Positions 1 to 9,734 are shown, numbered from the stretch's first letter. The stretch is 64,000 nucleotides of DNA from CAWGAJ01 sp963820545 (GCA_963820545.1 CAWGAJ010000001.1:1488001-1552000), one strand, 5' to 3'. Numbers and translations are program-made. Notes: a model not told the origin generated them from the letters alone.

Positions 1-134
1 CGACAAATATACTCTTCATTACTTTAGGATAATGTGAATCTACATAAGCTAAATTGATTGTAAGGAATATGCCGATAATTTTAGTTGTATGGCTATTAAC
101 GACTGGTAAGCAGACATGCGTGGAAATCCAATTT

Positions 135-1730
135 ATGAAGTCATGTTTCTATTTTGCTTGCCTGACGATCCTTGCGGTTCTACTGAGCGGATGTACTTCA
201 TTTAACGACTACATCCAGAACGGATTCAAAGTCGGGCCAAACTATGCTCGACCATCGGCGGCAGTAGCGCAAAATTGGATCGACGCCTCCGACAAACGCG
301 TGCGAAACGAGTCGGATGATCTGAGCCAATGGTGGACGGTCTTTAAGGACCCCGCGCTCGATTCATTAATATGTTGTGCGTATCGGCAGAACCTGTCTTT
401 GCGCGAGGCCGGGTTCCGCGTGCTGGAAGCAAGGTCTCAATTAGGCATCGCTATCGGGAATATCTTCCCGCAGCAGCAATACCTCTCGGGTGAGTTCTCT
501 CGAAATGCGCTCAGCCGGGAAACCGCCAATGGACAGTTCATCACAAAACAGTTTTTCAGCCAGTGGGATTACGGCTTCAACCTCAGTTGGGAACTCGACT
601 TCTGGGGTCGGTTCCGCCGGGCTGTGGAAGCAAACGCCGCCAGCCTCGACGCCTCGGTCGAAGGCTACGACGATGTATTGGTCACCTTATTAGGCGACGT
701 GGCCGCCAATTATGCTCAGTTGCGCACCTTGCAGAAACGAATCCAATGCACCCAGACCAACGTGGAGCTCCAGCGCCAGACATTGGTTCTCACCGAAGCC
801 CGCTTCAAGGCCGGCACTACCAGCGAGCTGGACGTGTATCAGGCCCGTAGCACTTTGGAGCAGACCGAGGCCCAGATTCCCGAGTTGGAAATCAGCCTCC
901 GCCAGACGGGCAACCAGTTGTGCATTTTGCTGGGCATCCCGCCGGAAGAATTGCAGGCCAAGCTCGGACCGGGGTCCATACCCACGGCGCCCCCGGAGGT
1001 TGCCCTGGGCATCCCGGCCGAATTGTTGCGGCGGCGCCCGGACATCCGCCGCGCCGAGCGCCAGGTGGCCGCACAATGCGCCCAGATCGGCGTGGCCGAG
1101 GCCGACTTCTATCCCAGCTTCTCGATCAATGGCACAGTCGGATATTCGGCCGAGTATTTTCCCGACCTCTTCCAGAGTTCCGCTTTAAAGGGAACTGTGG
1201 GACCTTCGTTCCAGTGGAACATCCTCAATTACGGACGGATCCTCAATAACGTCCGCCTCCAGGACGCCAAGTTCCAGGAGTTGATCGCAGCCTATCAGAA
1301 TATAGTCCTTACGGCCAACCAGGAAGTGGAAAACGGTCTGATAACCTTCCTCCGCGCCCAGCAGCGGGCAAAGCATCAGGCCGCCAGCGTGGACGACGCC
1401 GAAAAAGCCGTCAATCTCGCTCTGGCTCAATACAAGGCGGGAACGGTCGACTTTACCCGCGTGACTCAGGTGGAGCAGGCCCTGGTGCAGCAACAAGACA
1501 CGCTCATGCAGGCCCTGGGCGAAATCGCCACGGGTCTGATCCAAGTTTACAAGGCCCTGGGAGGCGGTTGGCAAATCCGTTGCATTGGCTGCCAGCCCAC
1601 CGAGTTGCCGTTGCCAAGCGATTCTATCCCGCCTGTGGAAACAATTCCCACTCCAACTCCCGATCAGGCAATATTGCCCGATCCAACTCCGGATCCCAAG
1701 CCGATGGCACTTCCAGCAGAGCCAATTTAA
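135..1730 (+). CDS. RND efflux outer membrane lipoprotein, NodT/OprM (TolC-like) family
   Basis: This is the outer membrane channel of a tripartite efflux pump. The protein has a lipoprotein signal with lipobox LLSGC, followed by the NodT signature KVGPNYARP and two outer-membrane-efflux repeats, with motifs ELDFWGRFRRAVEA and GIPAELLRRRPDIRRAERQ. I chose the ATG at 135 because it begins the hydrophobic signal; an upstream in-frame TTG at 54 only adds an atypical leader. The last roughly 40 residues are a proline-rich tail that is not part of the family core. No membrane-fusion or RND pump gene lies downstream, so any partners must be upstream of the window or elsewhere. The family call is secure; the substrate is unknown. 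Confidence 0.93.
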   Translation: MKSCFYFACLTILAVLLSGCTSFNDYIQNGFKVGPNYARPSAAVAQNWIDASDKRVRNESDDLSQWWTVFKDPALDSLICCAYRQNLSLREAGFRVLEARSQLGIAIGNIFPQQQYLSGEFSRNALSRETANGQFITKQFFSQWDYGFNLSWELDFWGRFRRAVEANAASLDASVEGYDDVLVTLLGDVAANYAQLRTLQKRIQCTQTNVELQRQTLVLTEARFKAGTTSELDVYQARSTLEQTEAQIPELEISLRQTGNQLCILLGIPPEELQAKLGPGSIPTAPPEVALGIPAELLRRRPDIRRAERQVAAQCAQIGVAEADFYPSFSINGTVGYSAEYFPDLFQSSALKGTVGPSFQWNILNYGRILNNVRLQDAKFQELIAAYQNIVLTANQEVENGLITFLRAQQRAKHQAASVDDAEKAVNLALAQYKAGTVDFTRVTQVEQALVQQQDTLMQALGEIATGLIQVYKALGGGWQIRCIGCQPTELPLPSDSIPPVETIPTPTPDQAILPDPTPDPKPMALPAEPI

Positions 1731-1829
1731 TACATCTCCTCCTTTTCCTTGTTCCTAAGCTCCGGCTTCGGAACGAATACGTTGCCCATTTTCGCGGCCA
1801 CCCGCGGAGAAGACTGAAAGACCAAATAC

Positions 1830-1859
1830 GACCAGGGCCATCCGCGGATGGCCCTGGTC
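1830..1859. repeat. Perfect 30-bp palindrome, likely bidirectional terminator
   Basis: Two 15-base arms with no mismatch (left arm GACCAGGGCCATCCG) lie between the efflux gene and the convergent PEP-CTERM remnant. A very stable hairpin forms in either transcript. There is no clean U-tract, so a terminator role is inferred from position. Confidence 0.6.
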
Positions 1860-1888
1860 TGTATGCTTGCTTTTCAGTTTCACATTGC

Positions 1889-2086
1889 TTACTTCCGCCG
1901 TCGCCATCCGTAGGCAAGTAGACTGACTGCAGCGACGCCGAGGAGGGCGAGGGTGGAGGGTTCGGGGACATATCCGACGGTGATACGGTGCTGTACACTC
2001 CGCATTGCATTGGTTACAGATTGCATTAGTTTGCACCGAATTGGGCAAAAGCACGGGATAAAAGGTCCAAAACACAGATGTCGCAA
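1889..2086 (-). pseudogene. Orphan VPEP-type PEP-CTERM sorting tail
   Basis: The last 26 residues of this 65-codon frame are a textbook PEP-CTERM signal: VPEPSTLALLG, a hydrophobic helix, then WRRRK and stop. Such tails normally end exported proteins of hundreds of residues processed by exosortase-type systems. Here the upstream part is short, cysteine-rich and without a signal peptide, and the frame runs into the region next to the tRNA gene. I read it as the 3' remnant of a truncated gene; the intact part would be about 1889-1975. A real micro-protein is possible but unsupported. Confidence 0.6.
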
Positions 2087-2157
2087 GTCATAAAGTGTTT
2101 GTCACTTGCGGCATTGCTTTGCACTAATTTGCATCGGTTTGTATCAGGATTTTCAAG

Positions 2158-2242
2158 TAGCCGAGGCCGGATTCGAACCGGCACGCCCTGTAACGGGCAC
2201 GGGATTTTAAATCCCGAGCGTCTGCCATTCCGCCACTCGGCC
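2158..2242 (-). tRNA. tRNA-Leu (anticodon UAA)
   Basis: The minus strand folds as a class II tRNA of about 85 nt. The acceptor stem pairs GGCCGAG with CTCGGCT (one G-U), there is a D arm, an anticodon stem GGGAT/ATCCC with loop TTTAAAA giving anticodon TAA, a long variable arm, and the T arm GCCGGTTCGAATCCGGC. The discriminator is A, as expected for leucine, and CCA is not encoded. It lies 93 bases downstream of leuA on the same strand and has no obvious terminator between, so it may be co-transcribed with it. It reads UUA and UUG codons. Confidence 0.95.
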
Positions 2243-2335
2243 AATATTAGGGTTCAGAGGTCAGGGTTCAGGGATAACGAAACCGCAAGCGGTTTCACTC
2301 TTCACTCTACACTATCCACTCGCCGCTATCCTCCA

Positions 2336-3880
<1,545 letters not shown>

Positions 3881-3911
3881 GGTTAGATATCCTTTATCCT
3901 CTTATATTAAC

Positions 3912-3944
3912 AAAAAACCCCAGGGCTTCATCGGCCTTGGGGTT
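3912..3944 (-). terminator. Attenuator terminator hairpin of leuA
   Basis: On the minus strand AACCCCAAGGC pairs with GCCCTGGGGTT around a 7-base loop (one A-C mismatch) and runs straight into six Ts, a classical intrinsic terminator placed between the leader peptide and leuA. Its 5' arm (3933-3943) can instead pair with 3975-3985 at the end of the leader peptide, 10 of 11 bases, giving an antiterminator. Confidence 0.85.
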
Positions 3945-3977
3945 GTGACGTGCTAGCAGTGCAATCAGGTACGCACC

Positions 3978-4040
3978 CTAAGGCCGGCTGCTGGCTAATG
4001 CCAGCAATAATAACGGCAATAGGCTTAACAACGTACCCAT
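3978..4040 (-). CDS. leuL: Leucine-rich leader peptide of leuA attenuator
   Basis: This 20-codon frame starts at an ATG with AGGA eight bases upstream and encodes MGTLLSLLPLLLLALASSRP. Nine of 20 residues are leucine, including a run of four consecutive codons TTA-TTA-TTG-CTG. The codons are four TTA, three TTG, one CTA and one CTG. A perfect 7-bp hairpin (TGCTGGC/GCCAGCA) sits over codons 12-17, and the stop codon lies inside the segment able to form the antiterminator. By analogy with enterobacterial leu and trp leaders, ribosome stalling at Leu codons when charged tRNA-Leu is scarce should favour the antiterminator and allow leuA transcription. The sequence elements are seen; the mechanism is inferred. 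The resemblance to a signal peptide is coincidental to its leucine content. Confidence 0.85.
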   Translation of the reverse strand: MGTLLSLLPLLLLALASSRP

Positions 4041-4086
4041 AAATGATTTCCTATTTTCAAATTCGGCTTGGATACCGAACTTCTTA

Positions 4087-4115
4087 AATGTACAAGACAC
4101 ATATAAGCAAGTCAA
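4087..4115 (-). promoter_or_regulatory. Sigma70-type promoter for the leuL-leuA unit
   Basis: A -35 TTGACT (4110-4115) and -10 TACATT (4087-4092) are separated by exactly 17 bases on the minus strand. They would start a leader transcript near 4080, about 40 nt before leuL. Confidence 0.65.
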
Positions 4116-4182
4116 GTTCGGGACAGTCGCAGTTATTATGTCGATAAAGGCATCATAAACAACTTGACATCAGGTGTTAGCA

Positions 4183-4413
4183 ATGGCGGGCGAAAAACTG
4201 GATTTAAGCAGTATTCCCGAATCATCATCCTCCCCGAAAGGTGTAAATCGCCGTTTTGTGGGTATCCATTTTGCCTGTTGTGACGTCTACATAAGGATTT
4301 ACGTCAACCTGAACGAGACCGCATACGAAGGTCACTGCCCGAAGTGTGGCCGGCCGGTAAAAATTTGCATTGGGCCGGGCGGTACTTCGTGTAGGTTCTT
4401 TAAGGCGTATTAA
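4183..4413 (+). CDS. Small conserved protein with CPxCG zinc-knuckle-like motif
   Basis: This 76-residue protein has no signal peptide. After a serine-rich start it has a compact region with a CC pair (FACCDVYIRIYVN) and then HCPKCGRPVKICIGPGGT and a final FF-aromatic end. Two cysteine clusters suggest one bound zinc ion. The layout resembles a small family I have seen repeatedly in planctomycete genomes, with no known function. The ATG at 4183 is preferred over an in-frame GTG nine bases upstream. A TTGACA-like element lies just upstream at 4163-4168. It is divergent from leuA, sharing a short intergenic region with its promoter. Confidence 0.75.
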   Translation: MAGEKLDLSSIPESSSSPKGVNRRFVGIHFACCDVYIRIYVNLNETAYEGHCPKCGRPVKICIGPGGTSCRFFKAY

Positions 4414-4680
4414 AATCCCCATCTCTCTGTGGCATTATTCATCAGCTAACATTCTCACCTTGAAGGAATTATATAAATTCCATCTTATTTACTGCTTATA
4501 CGGCTAGAAGGAACTGTATTTGCGTAAGCAATTTCGATTTGTTTTATGCTGTCATTGCTAGTATATGAATAATGTTTCTCCAAGAGAGGACTAGGGTGAG
4601 TATTGTTCTTATTTCTCAGAAGTGGGCTTCCAATCTCTGTGAAAATCAATCATATTTTGGACAATAACGGAGGCTAACCC

Positions 4681-5016
4681 ATGGCATGGACCGCTGAAAC
4701 TATTGATCGTATATATGAATTATATGGGCAACACATTCACCAATTGCATCTCGAAGTTACTTCGGTAAACCGGTCGCTAGGCTCTACGAATCCAGAGAAG
4801 ACAGCTCTGAAGTGTCTACCCCGAGCTGAATTTGAAGCTCTGCTTAAAGGATCAACAGATGATCCAGAAGTGACTCGCTTATGGGTACAGCGGATCATTC
4901 AAGGCCACGAACATGAATTTCCAGAACTTGTAAGAGAAAATGATTCGCGCCATACGATGGATCTCAATACACTAGTGGGACTCCCCAAACGGTGCCATCG
5001 CAAAACGGGTACATGA
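4681..5016 (+). CDS. Hypothetical protein, 111 aa
   Basis: I do not recognise this protein. It is predicted soluble and mostly helical, with acidic and histidine-rich stretches (YGQHIHQLHLEV and GHEHEFPELV). It has a plausible ATG start with GGAGG about eight bases upstream, which supports it being real. Base composition is more AT-rich than the flanking housekeeping genes, as for the convergent TIR gene whose stop is only 25 bases away. The two may have been acquired together, but no functional link can be shown. Confidence 0.6.
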   Translation: MAWTAETIDRIYELYGQHIHQLHLEVTSVNRSLGSTNPEKTALKCLPRAEFEALLKGSTDDPEVTRLWVQRIIQGHEHEFPELVRENDSRHTMDLNTLVGLPKRCHRKTGT

Positions 5017-5040
5017 TGCGGCCTTTCCTGCGAGATGTCG

Positions 5041-6063
5041 TTACTTGGGTCCTATTACTGTCAATCCTTTAAGTTGCATAAAGACATTCTCGTTTTCTAG
5101 CTCTTTTGCATTGATGCAGGCTTTATAAATTGCGTTAACCAAGTCGTTGAAATGGTCTGCTTCTTCAGGCCATATTAGGTTCAATCGAAGCCCCGCAGCC
5201 ATGGCATTACACAGTTTTATTACTAGAGCCTGGGAATCAGCCGACCGTTCGAGTGAACGTGCCGTGCTTACAAGTATGGGAGTCACAGTTTGTGCAAAGT
5301 CTTTTTGCCAATCTCGCTCCCCTGCGCTTTTTCTGACTGGCTTGAAGAACTCATCGCTTAGCTGTATGCCCACAATTATCCAGGAAGGATTGTAGTTCGC
5401 CACCAGTTCAAGTTCCTTCTCTTGCCGCAATGCCGTTAGTACGATGCGAGCAACCTTGGAATTCCGGAGTTTTCCGTCTGCAATCGATTTCTCTAAATCA
5501 TGTAGCAACTTTCCGTGTGGTAGTGGTTCCGCATCCATACTCACAACACTAAGCGCCGTTCTGATTTGGCCTGCCATAGGTTGTGCGGATTTATCTTGTA
5601 GTGAGCCCGTTGGGTTTACGGCTTTTCTGATCGTAGCGCAAATTTGTACCCACGCGGCGTCACGTTCGGCATGCTTCAGTTGCGCAAGGGGTTTTTCAGG
5701 ATCATTTAGTGCCTGGTATATCTGGATGGGCGACTGCTTGTAGGAGCTTGCCTCAGCGTGAATACAGAGAATTTTGACACTGCCTGCTTCAGCTTCTGTC
5801 AATAGTGGAGTTAGTTCATATTTGCGGATAAAATCAGAGGCCAGGAAGTTTTTTGTAACCAAAAGCACTGCTACTTTTGTCCTGTCCAATGCGCATCTTA
5901 ACTCATCAAACCATTTTGAACCCGGTTGAATTTCCTTGTCAGACCATACTGTGATCGAATCGTCATGTCCGTAAGGCTTCAGATGTGTCCGAAGATCTTT
6001 CAACCAGCTCTCATCTTCGTGGCTGTAGCTTATGAAAACTTGATCTCGCTTTGTGGAGGTCAT
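5041..6063 (-). CDS. TIR-domain protein
   Basis: Residues about 8-150 form a TIR domain: the opening VFISYSHEDESWLKDL (box 1), then WSDKEIQPGSKWFDEL, which should carry the catalytic glutamate of NAD-cleaving TIRs, and VAVLLVTKNFLASDF. The remaining ~190 residues are a helical region I do not recognise. It could be a sensor or oligomerisation part. Bacterial TIR proteins either act as NAD-degrading immune effectors or as scaffolds. No Thoeris ThsA, Argonaute or CBASS partner lies next to it, so its system is unclear. The gene is AT-rich compared with its surroundings, consistent with transfer. Confidence 0.85.
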   Translation of the reverse strand: MTSTKRDQVFISYSHEDESWLKDLRTHLKPYGHDDSITVWSDKEIQPGSKWFDELRCALDRTKVAVLLVTKNFLASDFIRKYELTPLLTEAEAGSVKILCIHAEASSYKQSPIQIYQALNDPEKPLAQLKHAERDAAWVQICATIRKAVNPTGSLQDKSAQPMAGQIRTALSVVSMDAEPLPHGKLLHDLEKSIADGKLRNSKVARIVLTALRQEKELELVANYNPSWIIVGIQLSDEFFKPVRKSAGERDWQKDFAQTVTPILVSTARSLERSADSQALVIKLCNAMAAGLRLNLIWPEEADHFNDLVNAIYKACINAKELENENVFMQLKGLTVIGPK

Positions 6064-6662
6064 TACTTCCTCCCTTTCCTGGCCCTTGATTTATGCATAC
6101 TCTACCTATTCGATCATAATTGACAATGTAACATCCTCTAGCTTGAGGAACAATCGGCTTATTGAGTAAGAGTGTATGTCAACTTTTTATAGCTCATAGG
6201 GGTGTGAACGTCAGATTTGTGGATAGATGTTTTAAAATATATACAGAAGCACTTTAGAGGAGTGGCTCGTGCAGCAAGCTGCGCAGGGACGGCAAAATGC
6301 GGTAGGTTCGTTGTGGTTCCAAGACTGGAAGATCTTGAGTAGTTGATGCCTTAATTTCATCGAGTGCTAGAGTTTTAATGGCACTTTGCCAGCTATCTGC
6401 AAACACTGCAGCTCTGACGTTTCGTAATGTAACTGCTTTCCACAATTGGACATGCGATCTGTATGGAAATGGTGCCATTTTAATCAGTGGCAAATTAGGT
6501 GACCTTATACGGCGCATGGAACAAAGCCCGGATTAACCACTCGCAATCCTGATACTCACATTTAAAGTGAAGGGAATCAAGTCACACATTGAAACAAATT
6601 CCAAATTCGGGTATGCTTTGCGACCTTTGTTATTACCGATCGGTAAGACTTTTTTTCATGTT
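6064..6662. other. AT-rich intergenic stretch without convincing gene
   Basis: About 600 bases. A minus-strand open frame at 6254-6517 exists but its protein has low complexity of codon use, no ribosome site and no recognisable motif, so it is not called. The rest holds no repeat or hairpin that I can support. Confidence 0.5.
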
Positions 6663-7136
6663 ATGGATTACGAAGTTCAAGGCTTTACCAGACGTTGCAA
6701 GTCGACCGGTCGAGAATTTGCTCCGGGCGAGTGGTACTATTCGGTGCTCGTGTCAGAAGGAGCGGAACTGAAACGCTACGATTATGCGGCGGATGCCTGG
6801 AACGGTCCGCCCGCCGAGGCCCTGGGTTTTTGGAAATCGCAAGTGCCCGACAAAACCGGCCGGCACAAACGTTGGGCGCCTAATGATGTAATCCTGCACT
6901 TTTTCGACGATCTAGCCGAAGCGGCCGACAAACAGGACATGCGTTATGTGCTCACGCTGCTTTTGATCCGTCGCCGCGTGTTTCGGCTGGAAGAGGAAAA
7001 ACGCGACCAAAGTGGCAACGAAGTGCTCACGGTTTACTGTCCGCGTCGCGAAACCTCCTACACCGTCCCGGCAGTCGTTCCGGAACAATCAGGAATTGAC
7101 CAAATCCAGCAGCAATTAGCCGCGCTGTTGCAATAG
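6663..7136 (+). CDS. Conserved hypothetical protein, planctomycete type
   Basis: This protein of about 157 residues begins MDYEVQGFTRRCKSTGREF and includes GEWYYSVLV and HKRWAPNDVILHFFDDL. The two cysteines (Cys in TRRC and later YCPRRE) might bind metal, but spacing does not prove it. It is mixed alpha/beta and cytosolic. The ATG at 6663 is chosen because upstream codons (from 6567) look unlike protein. It precedes an exported lipoprotein-like gene on the same strand by 155 bases, a pairing I believe recurs in Pirellulales, so the two may work together on the cell envelope. Function unknown. Confidence 0.75.
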   Translation: MDYEVQGFTRRCKSTGREFAPGEWYYSVLVSEGAELKRYDYAADAWNGPPAEALGFWKSQVPDKTGRHKRWAPNDVILHFFDDLAEAADKQDMRYVLTLLLIRRRVFRLEEEKRDQSGNEVLTVYCPRRETSYTVPAVVPEQSGIDQIQQQLAALLQ

Positions 7137-7291
7137 AAAAGGGTTCAGGGTTCAGGATGAGGATGATGGATAAAAACATATAATCCAAAATGTCATTCTG
7201 GGCGCAGCGAAGAATCCGCCGACTGTGAACCGTTAACTGTAAACTTGCTGAAAGCTGACTACTGAGAGCTGATAGATACTGAAAACTCCCC

Positions 7292-8218
7292 ATGCTCCGA
7301 CATCGACCTCTACTGTTTCTAATCACAATAACGGTGTTATTTGCCGTTAGCGGCGCCAGTTGCCCGAACATGCTGCGACCGCCGGCGCCCATTTTGCCTC
7401 GGGTTTTGCCCGTTTCGCCCACGCTGGACCAGGTAATGCAAGTGGTCAACCGCAATAACTCGCAAATTCAATCTTTTTGGTCGAATCACGCCACGATATC
7501 CGGGCCGGGTTTTCCCGCCCTGCGGACCAGTATCGCCTGTCAAAGGCCAAGATATTTTCGCCTGCAAGCCGTCTCGGGCTTGACCGGACCGGAAGTCGAC
7601 TTGGGGAGCAATCCCGATATTTTTTGGTATTGGATTCGCCGCAGCGAGCCTCCGGCAGTGTACTATTGCCGGCACGATCAATTCGCCGCCAGCCCGGCGC
7701 GATATTCCATTCCCGTCCAACCCGACTGGCTGATCGAGGCCTTGGGCCTTACCGAACTCGATCCGGCCTTGCCACATCAAGGCCCGTTTCCGCTGCCGGG
7801 CGATCGTCTGGAAGTACGTACGGTCCGCGAAACGCCCGATGGACCGATCACCAAGGTGACTATTCTCGACGGATCGCAAGGCTGGGTGGTGGAACAAAAC
7901 CTTTACAACGCCCAAGGCTGCTTGTTGGCCAGCGCCACGGCCAGCCAACATCGGCGCGATCCTTTAAGCGGCCTGGTCATGCCCGGCGTGGTGGTGATTA
8001 ATTGCCCATCGGCTCAATTTTCCATGCGCATCGACTTGGGAGCGGTGCAGATCAACCGTCTATCAGGCAATCCTGCTGAACTCTGGAACATGCCTTCCAT
8101 CACGGGCGCCGGCAGTGGATCTGGCCAATCCGAATTTTCAGCCGATGGCGACTCAAGCGCCAGGAGTCGCTGTCCCTACTCCAGCTTGGCAAAAATAATC
8201 TATAGCGTTGACGCCTAA
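7292..8218 (+). CDS. Exported lipoprotein-like protein (LolA-like fold suspected)
   Basis: The N-terminus is a signal peptide with a possible lipobox (AVSGASC, Cys near residue 24). The body (LDQVMQVVNRNNSQIQSFWSNHATISGPG, PRYFRLQAVSGLTGPEVDLGSNPDIFWYW) looks like the beta-sheet proteins related to LolA/outer-membrane carrier proteins, where a lipid is held in a half-barrel. That fold is an inference. It follows the conserved gene at 6663 on the same strand. The last 35 residues are low-complexity and serine-rich. Possible role in moving lipids or lipoproteins across the periplasm; no direct proof. Confidence 0.8.
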   Translation: MLRHRPLLFLITITVLFAVSGASCPNMLRPPAPILPRVLPVSPTLDQVMQVVNRNNSQIQSFWSNHATISGPGFPALRTSIACQRPRYFRLQAVSGLTGPEVDLGSNPDIFWYWIRRSEPPAVYYCRHDQFAASPARYSIPVQPDWLIEALGLTELDPALPHQGPFPLPGDRLEVRTVRETPDGPITKVTILDGSQGWVVEQNLYNAQGCLLASATASQHRRDPLSGLVMPGVVVINCPSAQFSMRIDLGAVQINRLSGNPAELWNMPSITGAGSGSGQSEFSADGDSSARSRCPYSSLAKIIYSVDA

Positions 8219-8242
8219 TTCAGCTTTTCATATAATGCGTGT

Positions 8243-8437
8243 ATGAAAACATTTAACATCGAGTGTCCTGACTGGCTGGCAGATCGATTAGCGCTACTGG
8301 TGCGCGAGGGATGGGTGGTCGACGAACAGCAGGCAATGATCGAAGCACTGCGCCGATTCCTCGATTCTCATCGCCCGGAACTTATCGAGTCACAGATCCT
8401 TGCCGACGTAGAGTGGGGTCTGCATGGCAACGACTGA
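8243..8437 (+). CDS. Antitoxin-like small protein of PIN/DUF3368 pair
   Basis: A 64-residue protein, acidic and helical (ADRLALLVREGWVVDEQQAMIEALRRFLDSHRPELIES), ending in an Asp/Glu-rich segment. Size, charge and a 14-base overlap with the following PIN-like gene identify it as the cognate antitoxin rather than any sequence motif. The start ATG lies about 25 bases after the previous gene. Such antitoxins usually bind the toxin active site with their C-terminus and repress their own promoter. Confidence 0.75.
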   Translation: MKTFNIECPDWLADRLALLVREGWVVDEQQAMIEALRRFLDSHRPELIESQILADVEWGLHGND

Positions 8438-8945
8438 CTTGCCGCCGATTGTCAGCGACGCCGGACCACTCATTCACCTTGATGAATTGGGATGCCTTGA
8501 TCTGCTCAGAGACTTGGGAACTATCCTGATTCCGCGAGAGGTGTGGACTGAAGTGGTCGGTCACCGACCGCAATTAACCATCCGCAACCTGCCCGCTGCG
8601 AATATCGTTGATATTGCCGTCGAGCCATCTGCAAGATTGCTTTCGCTCAGCGATGCCCTTGGTCTGGACATTGGTGAAAGGGCTGCAATTGCTCTAATGG
8701 AAGGCGGTTCGGGGAAATTACTGCTTTGTGATGACGCCGCCGCGCGACTGGCGGCCGAGTCGTTGGGTTTCACCGTGCGCGGCACGATCGGCATTGTCGT
8801 ACGCTCCATCCGTATGGCAGCGCGGACACGGCAACAAGTGCTCGCCCTCTTGCGAGAACTTCCCACAAAATCATCTCTGCACCTCTCCCGTCAACTCCTC
8901 GAAACCGTGGTTAAGGAAGTTGAACGGGCTTCCAAAGATTCATAA
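8424..8945 (+). CDS. PIN-like toxin, DUF3368 family (VapC-like)
   Basis: The protein opens with IVSDAGPLIHLDELGCLDLL, where the first aspartate is the first metal ligand of the PIN nuclease fold. Later acidic residues follow: IGERAAIALM with conserved Glu, then LLLCDDAAARLAAESLG with the paired Asp, and FTVRGTIGIVVRS typical of DUF3368. The predicted activity is Mg-dependent RNA cleavage, kept in check by the overlapping upstream antitoxin. At 173 residues it has the usual length. All catalytic acidic residues appear to be present, so it may be active. Confidence 0.85.
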   Translation: MATTDLPPIVSDAGPLIHLDELGCLDLLRDLGTILIPREVWTEVVGHRPQLTIRNLPAANIVDIAVEPSARLLSLSDALGLDIGERAAIALMEGGSGKLLLCDDAAARLAAESLGFTVRGTIGIVVRSIRMAARTRQQVLALLRELPTKSSLHLSRQLLETVVKEVERASKDS

Positions 8946-8952
8946 GGAATAA

Positions 8953-9084
8953 ATGGATCGCCGTTCGTTTTTTATAGACAACGTTATCCTAACTTCGGCG
9001 AGCTCAGTCGAGCCAGGTTCCTGGCTTTTATTGGCGACGGCCTTCCTCGCTCTGTTTGCTTTTGCCAGGCGACGGAGGAAATAG
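8953..9084 (+). CDS. 43-codon ORF ending in a PEP-CTERM-like tail
   Basis: This short frame starts at ATG 8953, with AAGGA five bases upstream overlapping the end of the toxin gene, and encodes a 43-residue peptide. Its last 25 residues are VEPGSWLLLATAFLALFAF followed by ARRRRK: a Pro-Glu-like motif (VEP), hydrophobic helix and arginine cluster as in PEP-CTERM sorting signals. There is no N-terminal signal peptide. It may be a truncated 3' end of an exported protein gene, like 1889-2086, or a tiny translated membrane peptide. Its placement between a TA pair and a mobile element favours a remnant. Confidence 0.5.
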   Translation: MDRRSFFIDNVILTSASSVEPGSWLLLATAFLALFAFARRRRK

Positions 9085-9098
9085 GGGCCGAGTAAGCG

Positions 9099-9170
9099 GA
9101 GCCGGGGCGTGTTGCCCCGGAAAGAACCTTTTAACAACGCTCCAATCCGGGCCGACACGGCCCGGCTCTC
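9099..9170. repeat. REP-like palindrome pair, left of transposase
   Basis: Two GC-rich palindromes: one built on GCCGGGGCGTGTTGCCCCGG (9101-9120), and a second with arms CCGGGCC/GGCCCGG around GACAC (9147-9169). The same composite unit in the same orientation is found to the right of the transposase at 9735-9832, and related pieces at 26451-26513. Confidence 0.8.
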
Positions 9171-9236
9171 TTTGTTAGGCTTTTTTTGTTAGAATTATTT
9201 TTCATATTATACACAATATATTGGTGCAACATCTCC

Positions 9237-9722
9237 ATGAACGATCTACCCCTTGCCTATCACATTACCTTCGAAACTTACGGCACACGTTTACACGGCG
9301 ATCCCAAAGGCACTGTAGATCGTTCAATGAACCGATATGGAGATCCGATTATTGGTTCCGATCACAAGCGTTGGATTCGTGAAATTGAACTGTTGAAATT
9401 TCCGTCCGTCAACTTCGATTTGTCACATAGACAATATGCGGAATCCTTAATTCCTTCGATTTGCCAAACGGGCGGTTGGATATATCATATCGCGGCAGTT
9501 GGTGTTGATCATATTCCTGTTCTGTTGACTGCCGACGCCGAGGGTACCGTCGTCAGAAAATGGTTCAAACGCTGGTTGGGTGAAGAGCTCTCAGAAAAAT
9601 GGCCTCTCTCCACAGGGCAAACATTTTGGTCTGAAGGCGGTAGCGTGAAATGGGTGTGGAATGAAGACTACTTTCATGCCATCCACAGATACATCCTCCA
9701 CCAACGCACCACGCCTGCCTAA
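9237..9722 (+). mobile_element. REP-associated Y1-type transposase (RAYT, IS200-like)
   Basis: This 161-residue protein carries the pattern of Y1 single-strand transposases linked to REP palindromes: YHITFETYGTRLHG near the start, then VGVDHIPVLLTADAEG, RKWFKRWLGEELSEKWPL, GGSVKWVWNEDYF and IHRYILHQRTTP with the likely catalytic tyrosine in RYI. The HUH metal site reads His-Ile-Pro, so the second histidine seems lost. Palindromes on both sides are its likely substrates. The ATG at 9237 is preferred over an upstream TTG that gives a spurious hydrophobic leader. Codon use is AT-rich relative to neighbours. The gene could be recently arrived and now inactive. Confidence 0.85.
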
Positions 9723-9734
9723 AACAGTAAAAAA

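Noticed and set aside
2011..2142. Imperfect direct repeats (TTGCAxTAxTTTGCA) near tRNA-Leu
   Set aside because: About five mismatches over 24 bases; too weak to call an att site or duplication.
3978..4040. Leucine leader read as signal peptide of a secreted protein
   Set aside because: The frame stops after 20 codons and is followed by a terminator, which fits an attenuator.
6254..6517. Minus-strand open frame of 87 codons
   Set aside because: No ribosome site, no motif, irregular composition; most likely chance.
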